From: Clostridia bacterium
GTDB lineage: Bacteria > Bacillota > Clostridia > Oscillospirales > CAG-272
Length of the DNA stretch: 13,131 nucleotides
Assembly: GCA_017386965.1 (NCBI GenBank)
Contig: JAFOGE010000093.1
Coordinates: forward strand, 1-13,131
Direction: 5' to 3'
Of this stretch, positions 6,805 to 13,131 are shown one piece after another; positions within the stretch are counted from its first letter, which is position 1, and every line of letters starts with the position of its first letter. A model generated the notes under the pieces. That model searched no databases. It saw only the letters and a list, made by a program, of their open reading frames with translations, and was not told the origin of the DNA. The position numbers and the translations under genes are program-made.

Positions 6805-7704
6805 ATGGCAAAAGCAAGAAGCGGTCTGGGACGGGATTTCTACTCCCTTCTGGACGACAATATTCTGGCGAGCGACAAGAGCAGCGCCGCCACCAATCTC
6901 CGCATTTCTGAGGTAGAGCCGCGCAGCGACCAGCCCAGAAAGACCTTTACAACCGAGGCTCTGGAGCAATTAGCCGATTCCATCGCACAATTCGGTGTTT
7001 TACAGCCGATTATCGTGCGTGAAAGCACGCTTTTGCAGGGCTCTTATGAGATCATTGCCGGGGAACGCCGCTGGAGAGCCGCAAAAATGGCTGGTCTGAG
7101 CGAAATTCCTGCCGTGATCCTGGACGGCGACGAGCTGAAGGCGGCGCAGGTCGCCGTGATTGAGAACGTTCAGCGTGAGGATCTCAATCCCTTGGAAGAA
7201 GCCCTCGCTTACAGTACGCTCATTGACCGCTTCCATCTGACGCAGGACCAGGTTGCAAAGCAGGTCGGCAAGAGCCGTCCCGCCATCGCAAATATGCTTC
7301 GTCTGCTGGATCTTCCCGACGAGGTTTTAGAGCTTCTCCGTCAAGGCAATCTCTCCGCAGGCCACGCGCGTGCGCTTTTGGGGCTGAATAACCCCGAGCA
7401 GATGCTTTCCTTGGCCGAAAAGATCGTCGAGAAGGATCTTTCCGTCCGTGACGTAGAGCGCACCATCCGTCTGATGAATTACGAGCCGGACGCGCAGGAC
7501 GGCGAGGAGCAGACCGCCTTGACCCAGCGAAAGGCGTATATGCACGACCTTGAGCATCGCGCCGTATCCCGACTCGGCCGCAAGGTTCGTATTCTGAAGA
7601 CCGCCAAGAAGAAGGTTGTTGAGCTTGCATATAGCGACGACGATGACCTCGAGGCTCTGCTTCGCAGCATTTGCGGCGCAGATTTCTTTGCCGACGAGGA
7701 ATAA
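6805..7704 (+). CDS. parB: Chromosome-partitioning protein ParB (Spo0J)
   Basis: ParB is a CTP-dependent DNA clamp that loads at parS, spreads along DNA, and recruits ParA and SMC condensin. The 299-residue protein has a basic N-terminus (MAKARSGLGR) that contains the ParA-stimulating region, then a ParB/sulfiredoxin-like CTP-binding domain with GERRWRA (86-92) and ENVQREDLNP (120-129), a helix-turn-helix (about 144-168, TQDQVAKQVGKSRPAIANML), and a C-terminal dimerisation domain after an acidic linker (226-240). The ATG at 6805 is chosen over the one at 6787 because GGAGG (6793-6797) stands 7 bases before it. The cluster of parS sites upstream supplies its targets. It is Spo0J-like rather than Noc-like because the DNA sites are true parS. 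Confidence 0.96.
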   Translation: MAKARSGLGRDFYSLLDDNILASDKSSAATNLRISEVEPRSDQPRKTFTTEALEQLADSIAQFGVLQPIIVRESTLLQGSYEIIAGERRWRAAKMAGLSEIPAVILDGDELKAAQVAVIENVQREDLNPLEEALAYSTLIDRFHLTQDQVAKQVGKSRPAIANMLRLLDLPDEVLELLRQGNLSAGHARALLGLNNPEQMLSLAEKIVEKDLSVRDVERTIRLMNYEPDAQDGEEQTALTQRKAYMHDLEHRAVSRLGRKVRILKTAKKKVVELAYSDDDDLEALLRSICGADFFADEE

Positions 7705-7737
7705 ACTGCACACCACACCACAGAAAGGGAAAAAATC

Positions 7738-9015
7738 ATGTTAGACATCAAATATATTAAGGAAAGCCCCGACGAGGTCATTGCGCGCCTTGCCAAGAAG
7801 GGAAAGGACGCAAAGGCCGATATTGAGGCCATTCTGGATCTGGATAGCCGCCGCCGTGCGCTGATCGCCGAGAACGAGGCGCTCAAGGCAGAGCAGAACA
7901 AGACCAACAAGCTCATTCCGCAGTACAAGAAGGAGGGCAAGGACATGGCCGCCCTCTTTGCAGAGCTGAAGGAGGCAGGTGCCAAGGTCAAAGCGAACGA
8001 TGAGAATCTGAAGCAGATCGAAACCCAGCTGACCTCCTATATGCTCGGTCTTCCCAACCTTCCCGACCTCGACCTGAAGGCAGGCGGCAAGGAGAACAAC
8101 GAGCCTCTCCGCTACTATGGTGAGCCTCGCGTCTTCGATTTCGAGCCCAAGAATCACGTGGATCTCTGCACCAACCTCGGTCTGATCGACTACAAGCGCG
8201 GTGCAAAGCTCTCCGGCAACGGCTTCTGGATCTATTCCGGCCTCGGCGCCCGTCTGGAGTGGGCAATTCTGAATTATTTCATTGATTTCCATACTGGAAA
8301 TAATTACCAGTTAATGCTGGTTCCGCATATGCTCGGATACGAGTGCGGTCTGACCGCAGGACAGTTCCCCAAGTTCCAGGATGACGTTTACTGGCTGGAA
8401 ACCGCCGAGGACGAGCGCAGAAGATTCATGCTTCCCACGGCCGAAACGGCCCTCGTTTCGCTTCACCGCGACGAGATTCTGACCGAGGCAGACCTTCCCA
8501 AGAAGTATATCAGCTACACCCCCTGCTTCCGCCGCGAGGCAGGCTCCTACCGCGCAGACGAGCGCGGCATGGTGCGCGGTCATCAGTTCAACAAGGTGGA
8601 GATGGTGCAGTACACCCTCCCCGAGAAGAGTGACGAGGCCTTTGAGGAGCTGGTCGGCAATGCCGAGGATCTGGTCAAGGGACTTGGCTTCCACTTCCGT
8701 ACGGTCAAGCTGGCGGCAGAGGACTGCTCCGCCTCCATGGCCCGCACCTATGACATTGAGATCAACATTCCTTCCATGAACGGATACAAGGAGGTTTCCT
8801 CGGTTTCCAACGCGCGCGACTATCAGGCACGCCGCGGCATGATGCGCGTCAGACGCGAGAACGGAAAGACCGAATTCCTGCACACCCTCAACGGCTCGGG
8901 CCTTGCCACCAGCCGTATCTTCCCGGCACTTGTGGAGCAGAACCAGAACGCGGACGGCAGCGTAACCGTTCCCGAGGTGCTTCGCAAGTATCTCGGCACC
9001 GACATCATTAAGTAA
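7738..9015 (+). CDS. serS: Serine--tRNA ligase
   Basis: A class II aminoacyl-tRNA synthetase that charges tRNA-Ser (and tRNA-Sec) with serine. The 425-residue protein has an N-terminal helical region (about 27-100) forming the tRNA-binding coiled-coil arm, TAE (234-236) in the active site, motif 2 around CFRREAGSYRADERGMVRGH (263-282), and motif 3 TLNGSGLATSRIF (383-395) ending VPEVLRKYLG. Several spots differ from the E. coli-type enzyme (TAETALVS instead of TAEVPLTN, GLATSRIF instead of GLAVGRTL), pointing to a diverged SerRS subgroup. AAAGGGA lies 7 bases before the ATG. It sits 33 bp after parB with no terminator or T-box leader, so it is probably read from the parA promoter. Confidence 0.94.
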   Translation: MLDIKYIKESPDEVIARLAKKGKDAKADIEAILDLDSRRRALIAENEALKAEQNKTNKLIPQYKKEGKDMAALFAELKEAGAKVKANDENLKQIETQLTSYMLGLPNLPDLDLKAGGKENNEPLRYYGEPRVFDFEPKNHVDLCTNLGLIDYKRGAKLSGNGFWIYSGLGARLEWAILNYFIDFHTGNNYQLMLVPHMLGYECGLTAGQFPKFQDDVYWLETAEDERRRFMLPTAETALVSLHRDEILTEADLPKKYISYTPCFRREAGSYRADERGMVRGHQFNKVEMVQYTLPEKSDEAFEELVGNAEDLVKGLGFHFRTVKLAAEDCSASMARTYDIEINIPSMNGYKEVSSVSNARDYQARRGMMRVRRENGKTEFLHTLNGSGLATSRIFPALVEQNQNADGSVTVPEVLRKYLGTDIIK

Positions 9016-9051
9016 TCGCCTCTTTGGATCATTCAACAGGAGGTGGAACAA

Positions 9052-9765
9052 ATGTTCTGTTTTTCGTTGGCCGCCTCCGGTCAATCCCTTTGGGAAAGGC
9101 TGGCGGTCTGGTATGAGGGCTCGGTCCTTCACGAGCTGCTCACCTATTTTCGGGAAACCTATTTTACGGTAGAGGCGCGCACCTACGAGCATCTTCCGCT
9201 GGGAGCAAACACCGCCGCAACGGCACAAGCAGTGATCCTTTCTCTGGCCGTCGCGGTGATCCTGGTTTCCTTTCTGAATTATTACACGCGCGTCTATCTC
9301 GGACGTGTTGTGCGAAAGCTGATCAAGGAGGAGGCACATTCGCCGGAATCGGCAAAAACCTTGATGGAGCTTGGCTTCTTCCGCAGCTCGCTCGTTCGAC
9401 GTGAGCTATCCAAGGGGATCTCGCTTCGCCGCTTGATCCGCTGCGTGGAGGAGGAGGAATTCCTTGCCGAGCAGACGGAGAACGCGGCCGCCAAAGAGGG
9501 CGAAAAGCCCGAAAAAACGCAACACGTGTCTGCAAATTCGGCAAAGGAGAAGACCTTCCGCATGGATTTTCTCACGGCTCGCTTCTACATTCCACAGGAG
9601 CTTCGCTACCGCGCATCGGTACGCTATGAGCGGAAGGGAAGCGGACTGTTGGCGCTGGTGCTGGTGATTCTCGGCGCGCTTGTCTTCTCCGCGCTGGCTT
9701 GCCGTCTGCTCCCCGATCTTTTGCAGCTGCTTGACAACATCCTTGGCATGTCCGCTCCGCAATAA
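9052..9765 (+). CDS. Two-TM membrane protein of unknown function
   Basis: I do not recognise this 237-residue protein. A hydrophobic span at about 56-77 is followed by a basic stretch (YYTRVYLGRVVRKLIKEE), and a second span lies at about 197-218 near the C-terminus. By the positive-inside rule the roughly 120-residue middle part, rich in Glu, Lys and Arg, should be cytoplasmic, with both ends outside. The ATG at 9052 is preferred over GTG at 9043 because AGGAGG (9038-9043) stands 8 bases before it and the GTG overlaps that site. It lies 36 bp after serS with no terminator between and is followed by the terminator at 9935-9982, so it is probably the last gene of the operon. No catalytic motif was seen. 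Confidence 0.8.
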   Translation: MFCFSLAASGQSLWERLAVWYEGSVLHELLTYFRETYFTVEARTYEHLPLGANTAATAQAVILSLAVAVILVSFLNYYTRVYLGRVVRKLIKEEAHSPESAKTLMELGFFRSSLVRRELSKGISLRRLIRCVEEEEFLAEQTENAAAKEGEKPEKTQHVSANSAKEKTFRMDFLTARFYIPQELRYRASVRYERKGSGLLALVLVILGALVFSALACRLLPDLLQLLDNILGMSAPQ

Positions 9766-9780
9766 GAGGGAAGGGCAAAA

Positions 9781-9864
9781 GCCATACGTCCCTGTAAAAA
9801 AACATACGTCCTTGCAAAAAAGCCATACGTCCCTGCAAAAAGAGTGGGACGTTGTGCAAAAAAA
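9781..9864. repeat. About 21 bp tandem repeat with phased A-tracts
   Basis: Three units with CATACGTCC followed by a TG-A5-7 tract start at 9781, 9802 and 9822, and a degenerate fourth covers 9843-9864. The A-tracts begin at 9796, 9816, 9837 and 9858, a spacing of 20-21 bp or two helical turns, which is the geometry of intrinsically bent DNA. Short peptide-like frames through it are repeat artefacts. Confidence 0.8.
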
Positions 9865-9900
9865 GAGGGACGGAAGGTTCTTTGAATCGTAAGAAAAGTC

Positions 9901-9923
9901 AAAAAAAGAGCCGGGTACGGCTC
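9901..9923 (-). terminator. Intrinsic terminator, minus strand
   Basis: GAGCCG (9908-9913) and CGGCTC (9918-9923) form a 6-bp stem with a 4-base loop. On the minus strand it is followed directly by seven Ts (complement of 9901-9907). It would end a minus-strand transcript coming from the 10.0-10.1 kb side. Confidence 0.7.
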
Positions 9924-9934
9924 GCATAAAGAAT

Positions 9935-9982
9935 TGGGGTGAGTCCAATGCGCGCATGCATTTGGACTCACCCCACTTTTTT
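9935..9982 (+). terminator. Strong intrinsic terminator of the parA-serS operon
   Basis: The arms TGGGGTGAGTCCAA (9935-9948) and TTGGACTCACCCCA (9962-9975) pair over 14 bases, followed by C and six Ts (9977-9982) on the plus strand. It stands 170 bp after the membrane protein gene and should end the operon transcript. Confidence 0.88.
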
Positions 9983-10105
9983 GATCACACGAAGGCCATG
10001 GCACGGCGGACACCATGGCTTGTGAATCTTGAAAAGCCCCATCGTTAAAGCAAAGGACTTGAACCGCCCTTCCGATCCATCTCGCTTTGTTTCGTATTCG
10101 GTCAT
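9968..10105 (-). CDS. Possible small protein with CPPC motif, doubtful
   Basis: A 45-codon frame starting ATG at 10105 on the minus strand, with AAAGGG 9 bases upstream. The peptide begins MTEYETKRDGSEGRFKSFAL and ends near KPWCPPCHGLRVIKKVG, with a CPPC motif that recalls metal- or disulfide-binding turns. Its stop lies inside the terminator hairpin at 9935-9982, and a minus-strand terminator (9901-9923) follows, which fits a tiny transcription unit. I know no family for it. It could instead be a dispersed repeat or a decayed gene fragment. No promoter was recognised upstream. Confidence 0.3.
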   Translation of the reverse strand: MTEYETKRDGSEGRFKSFALTMGLFKIHKPWCPPCHGLRVIKKVG

Positions 10106-10181
10106 TGCTTCGCACCCTTTAAAGGTTCCTTGCTCGGCAATGTGCGAGGCGTGCAAAAGCCTCCCGTCGCCATTTTACACG

Positions 10182-10225
10182 AAAAGGGCTGTCGCAAGCT
10201 TTTACCGCTTAAGACAGCCCTTTTT
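10182..10225 (-). terminator. Bidirectional terminator after the LRR lipoprotein gene
   Basis: GGGCTGTC (10186-10193) and GACAGCCC (10213-10220) form an 8-bp stem, lengthened by AAAA (10182-10185) against TTTT (10221-10224), with further partial pairing (AAGC/GCTT) in the loop. On both strands the stem is followed by a T-run, so it can stop the lipoprotein transcript on the minus strand and any plus-strand readthrough. Confidence 0.85.
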
Positions 10226-10284
10226 CGATGCATCCCGAAGGGAAGCCGTGAGGCATTCCTTTCTTACGGGATTTTTTCTTTGTA

Positions 10285-11106
10285 TCAGTTTGTATCCTCC
10301 GAGGGAGCCTCGGGAAGATTCAGATTCTTGATGTATTCTGCGGCAACCGATCCTGCAGGTGCGGTTGCAGCGCCTGCGTAAAGAGCATCGCTTCCGCTGA
10401 AGGCGTAGGAGCCGATGGAAGCAACCGAGGCGGGAAGGGAAAGGCTTGCAAGCTTGGTGCAGTTCTGGAAGGCCTGCGATCCAATCAGTTCAACACCCTC
10501 CTCAATCACAACGCTTTCCAGCGCGGTGCATGCAAAGAAGGTTCCTGCCGACACCGTCTTGATCGTGCCGGGAATGGTCACGCTCTTGAGTGCGGTGCAA
10601 TCCATGAATGCGGTGTCGCCGATATCTGCGGCGCAGCCTGCGGCGAAGGTCAGTGTTTCCAAGGCGGTGCAGCCGAAGAATGCGTTTTCACCGATCGAGG
10701 TGATGGTTGCGGGAACCGTCAGGGAGGAGATCAGGGAGCATCCTGCGAAGGCCTCCTTGCCGATGGTCGTCAGGGTTGCAGGGAATTCCACGCCGTTGAT
10801 CTTGGAGCAGAAGTAGAAGGCTTTGTCCGAAATGGAAACAACGGTTTTGCCGTCCAGCGTTTCGGGAATCTTCATCACGTGCGGAGCATCGCTTGCCTGA
10901 TAGCCCGTAATGGTAACGGTTTCGGTATCGACGGGCTCAAAGTAAAACACCTCGTTGTATGCATTTCCAACGGCCACGTGGTCAACAACCTCGTCGTTCT
11001 GCTGGAAATCCTCGTCCCAATCGTTGTTATCCGTAGGGTCATCGGAGCATGCGCACATGGATCCGACCAACAAAAGTGCCAGGAGCATTGCCAAAATCTT
11101 CTTCAT
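10285..11106 (-). CDS. Leucine-rich-repeat (BspA-like, LRR_5) lipoprotein
   Basis: A 273-residue exported protein. The N-terminus MKKILAMLLALLLVGSMCAC is a lipoprotein signal peptide, with Cys20 (or less likely Cys18) as the lipid-carrying residue, although Met at -3 is not typical. An acidic linker (21-50, rich in D, N, E) follows. Residues about 89-250 are seven repeats of 23-24 residues with the pattern xIGxxAFxxCxxLxxLxIPxx, the BspA/LRR_5 type seen in surface proteins of gut bacteria that bind host or bacterial ligands. No cell-wall anchor or enzyme domain is seen. GGAGG stands 9 bases before the ATG at 11106, and this start, not the upstream one at 11184, begins the signal peptide. It has its own promoter (11156-11184) and terminator (10182-10225), so it is a single-gene unit. 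The ligand is unknown. Confidence 0.88.
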   Translation of the reverse strand: MKKILAMLLALLLVGSMCACSDDPTDNNDWDEDFQQNDEVVDHVAVGNAYNEVFYFEPVDTETVTITGYQASDAPHVMKIPETLDGKTVVSISDKAFYFCSKINGVEFPATLTTIGKEAFAGCSLISSLTVPATITSIGENAFFGCTALETLTFAAGCAADIGDTAFMDCTALKSVTIPGTIKTVSAGTFFACTALESVVIEEGVELIGSQAFQNCTKLASLSLPASVASIGSYAFSGSDALYAGAATAPAGSVAAEYIKNLNLPEAPSEDTN

Positions 11107-11155
11107 TCTTGATTTCCTCCAATCGGTTTGGTAGAACAATAGGACATATATAAGA

Positions 11156-11184
11156 ATTATACAAGAAAACGCCCGGAAAGTCAA
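11156..11184 (-). promoter_or_regulatory. Sigma-A promoter of the LRR lipoprotein gene
   Basis: On the minus strand, TTGACT (11184-11179) and TATAAT (11161-11156) are separated by exactly 17 bases. It lies 50 bases before the start codon at 11106. Confidence 0.85.
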
Positions 11185-11254
11185 TAGGTTTTTCCCTTAC
11201 TTTGTAAACATTTTTCGCTTTTTGCGTAAATTCGGATCTCTTTCCGAAGGATTG

Positions 11255-11283
11255 TTGACATTTTTTCCCTTTTGCTGTATAAT
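11255..11283 (+). promoter_or_regulatory. Consensus sigma-A promoter of comM
   Basis: TTGACA (11255-11260) and TATAAT (11278-11283) are both perfect consensus with a 17-base spacer. The start site should be near 11290, leaving a leader of about 40 bases before the comM start. Confidence 0.92.
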
Positions 11284-11329
11284 GTAGATTGTATTATTAG
11301 ACTATTTTATAGAGATCGAGGTGAAGAGC

Positions 11330-12871
11330 ATGCTCTCTGCCGCATACAGTGCGGGAATCTGCGGAATCGACGGATTTCCCGTAACCGTGGAGTGCAATCA
11401 AAAGAATAATCTGCAGGGCTTTGAGCTGGTCGGTCTTCCCGACCTTGCCGTGAAGGAGGCCAAGGAGCGCGTGCGCACCGCCTGCCAAAATAGCGGATAT
11501 TCCTTCCCGTATTCCCGCATCACCGTCAATCTTGCGCCCGCCGACCGAAAGAAGGAGGGCTCTGTTTTTGACGCCGCCATTCTCACGGCGATCTTTCACA
11601 GCTCCGGCGTCATTCATCGGGACGTCAGTCTGGAGAAGCGGTGCATTGTGGGGGAGCTTTCGCTCTCGGGAAATCTGCGCGGCGTGCGCGGAATTCTTTG
11701 CATGTGCGTAGCAGCCAAGGAAAACGGATTTCGTGAGTTCTACGCCCCCGCCGAGAACGCGGCAGAGGCCGCAGCGGTGGAGGGAATCACGGTGTACGCC
11801 GTTCGGAGCATGCGCGAGCTGGTTCTGCACTTGAACGGAGAACAGACGCTCGATCCGGTTTCCTGCAACCGAGAGGCCTTTGCAAGCGGAGCGGATCGCT
11901 ACCGTGAGGATTTTTACGACGTGCGGGGACAGGCAATGGCCAAGCGCGCGATGGAGATCGCGGCGGCAGGCGGACACAACATTCTTCTGATCGGACCTCC
12001 CGGAACGGGAAAATCCATGCTTGCCAAGCGGCTTCCCTCCATTCTTCCTCCTCTCACCTTTGCGGAGGCGATCGAAACGACGAAGGTGCATTCGGTTGCG
12101 GGAACGCTTCCCGAGGGTGTTTCTTTGATCTCGGTACGGCCCTTCCGCGCACCGCACCACACGATGAGTCCTGTGAGCCTTGTTGGCGGAGGGATCAATC
12201 CGATGCCGGGAGAGGTATCGCTTGCGGACAACGGGGTATTGTTTTTGGATGAGCTTCCCGAGTTTCCAAAGACGGTGACCGACGCGCTCCGTCAGCCCTT
12301 GGAGGATCGACGGGTGACGATTACGCGAGCCAACGGACGTGTGACTTTTCCCTGTTCCTTCATGCTGGTAGGGGCGATGAATCCATGCAGATGCGGTTAT
12401 TTTGGGCATCCGTCGCACAAATGCACGTGCAAGCCGGAGGATGTCAAGCGATATATTTCGAGGATCAGCGGACCGATGCTGGACCGAATGGACATACAGA
12501 TTGAGCTTCCGTCCCTCTCTTATGAGGAGATCTCCGCGCCGGCGGGCGAGGCAGAGCATTCGGATGTCATTCGCGAGCGTGTGACACGTGCGAGGACATT
12601 TGCGAGGGCGCGCATGGGAGAGGAGAGTGACGTTTTCTGCAATGCGCAATTAGACGCGGCAGGGATTCACCGATACTGTGAGATGGACGAGTCTGCTTCG
12701 GCATTACTCAAGACGGCGTATGAGCGTCTTGGGTTAAGTGCGAGGGGATACGATCGCATTTTACGGGTTGCGAGAACGATTGCAGATTTAGACGAGAGTG
12801 AGAGGATTGGAGCCGCGCACGTTGCGGAGGCGATCCAGCTTCGCAGTCTGGACAGAAAATACTGGGGATGA
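11330..12871 (+). CDS. comM: ComM/YifB-type magnesium-chelatase-like AAA+ ATPase
   Basis: A 513-residue AAA+ ATPase of the YifB/ComM family. In naturally competent bacteria ComM is a hexameric helicase that promotes branch migration during integration of transforming DNA. In non-competent hosts its role is less clear. Domains in order: an N-terminal ChlI/Lon-S5-like domain (about 1-175, opening MLSAAYSAGICGIDGFPV), AAA+ core with Walker A GPPGTGKS (222-229) and Walker B VLFLDE (303-308), a cysteine cluster NPCRCGYFGHPSHKCTC (351-367) that probably binds zinc, RISGPMLDRMD (378-388), and a C-terminal helical domain ending LRSLDRKYWG. The ATG at 11330 is chosen over GTG at 11321 because GAGGTG (11318-11323) serves as the ribosome binding site. 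dprA, a frequent neighbour, does not follow; the stop codon runs into a repeat instead. Confidence 0.94.
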   Translation: MLSAAYSAGICGIDGFPVTVECNQKNNLQGFELVGLPDLAVKEAKERVRTACQNSGYSFPYSRITVNLAPADRKKEGSVFDAAILTAIFHSSGVIHRDVSLEKRCIVGELSLSGNLRGVRGILCMCVAAKENGFREFYAPAENAAEAAAVEGITVYAVRSMRELVLHLNGEQTLDPVSCNREAFASGADRYREDFYDVRGQAMAKRAMEIAAAGGHNILLIGPPGTGKSMLAKRLPSILPPLTFAEAIETTKVHSVAGTLPEGVSLISVRPFRAPHHTMSPVSLVGGGINPMPGEVSLADNGVLFLDELPEFPKTVTDALRQPLEDRRVTITRANGRVTFPCSFMLVGAMNPCRCGYFGHPSHKCTCKPEDVKRYISRISGPMLDRMDIQIELPSLSYEEISAPAGEAEHSDVIRERVTRARTFARARMGEESDVFCNAQLDAAGIHRYCEMDESASALLKTAYERLGLSARGYDRILRVARTIADLDESERIGAAHVAEAIQLRSLDRKYWG

Positions 12872-13131
12872 TCGCCCACGCGGAATCGCGGCACAAAACG
12901 GCTACGCGACGCGCGAGAGCGCGTTTTCGCGGAACGAAGCGGCAACGCACCGCGCGTGAGCGCGTTTATGCACAGAAGAAAATGGCTACGTACCGCGCGA
13001 GAGCGCTCCATAGCCCCGCCGCCAGGCGGCGCCCATCCAAGGCGCGTAGCCTTGGTCGCGCTCCGCAGAGCGCGAAACATCTTGGGCGTTTCTCTTTTGA
13101 TAACTTTTCTCTTTGCGCCTGCGGTGTCAAA
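12867..13131. repeat. Composite hairpin-mosaic repeat, right arm of inverted pair
   Basis: This inverted copy of 227-442 begins with the 11 bases GATGATCGCCC (12867-12877), the reverse complement of 432-442, and so includes the comM stop codon TGA (12869-12871). It contains the CGCCGCC-A-GGCGGCG palindrome (13017-13031), the 40-base double hairpin (13038-13077, one mismatch to 1-40), and the start of the CTTTTCTCTTT hairpin (13103 on), cut by the window edge. A GGCTACG plus CGCGCGAGAGCG unit is duplicated here relative to the left copy. Confidence 0.85.

Larger units (their letters stand above)
9766..10284. other. Gene-poor gap between the serS operon and the LRR lipoprotein
   Basis: This 519 bp stretch holds a tandem A-tract repeat (9781-9864), a minus-strand hairpin terminator (9901-9923), a strong plus-strand terminator (9935-9982), a doubtful 45-codon minus-strand frame (9968-10105), and a bidirectional terminator (10182-10225). 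On the plus strand a long frame also runs across 10029-10331, but it overlaps the terminator and the end of the lipoprotein gene and lacks a good ribosome binding site. Confidence 0.8.

Noticed and set aside
7705..7737. T-box leader before serS
   Set aside because: The gap after parB is only 33 bp, too short for a T-box.
9781..9864. CRISPR-like tandem repeat
   Set aside because: The 20-21 bp units abut directly with no spacers.
11297..12649. A 450-codon minus-strand frame inside comM
   Set aside because: It is a shadow of the comM codon pattern, without a recognised domain.

Overview
The window looks like a chromosomal segment of a low- to mid-GC Gram-positive bacterium (Firmicutes, most likely class Clostridia). 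Supporting signs are AGGAGG-type ribosome binding sites before almost every gene, near-consensus sigma-A promoters, a lipoprotein signal peptide, and the gene order mnmG-rsmG-parS-parA-parB, which in Firmicutes marks the neighbourhood of the replication origin. The family or genus cannot be named from the sequence alone. No phage, plasmid, transposase, tRNA, rRNA or CRISPR feature was seen.

Layout: 1-566 is a gene-free mosaic of GC-rich hairpin modules and repeats. 567-2789 holds an AraC-family regulator and a short-type S-adenosylhomocysteinase (ahcY). 2908-5551 holds mnmG (tRNA wobble uridine modification) and rsmG (16S rRNA m7G527 methylation). 5552-6028 is a centromere-like gap with five parS sites and a sigma-A promoter. 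6029-9765 is a same-strand run of parA, parB, serS and an unrecognised two-TM protein. 9766-10284 is gene-poor, with a phased A-tract tandem repeat, three intrinsic terminators and a doubtful 45-codon minus-strand frame. 10285-11106 (minus) is a leucine-rich-repeat (BspA-like) lipoprotein. It is divergent from comM/yifB (11330-12871, plus), and both have clear promoters in the shared gap. 12867-13131 is a second hairpin-module mosaic, an inverted copy of the one at the left edge, so the 12 kb gene block is bracketed by inverted repeats.

The functional core is chromosome partition. ParB should load on the parS cluster directly upstream of its own operon and work with the ParA ATPase. mnmG and rsmG are the usual translation-related companions. 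serS is unusual in being packed 33 bp behind parB, and mnmE, the partner of mnmG that usually lies just upstream, is replaced here by araC-ahcY. The points most worth a second look are the five clustered parS sites, the inverted hairpin-mosaic repeats (one module shows a compensatory base-pair change between two copies, and one repeat copy overlaps the comM stop codon), and the small minus-strand unit near 9.9-10.1 kb.
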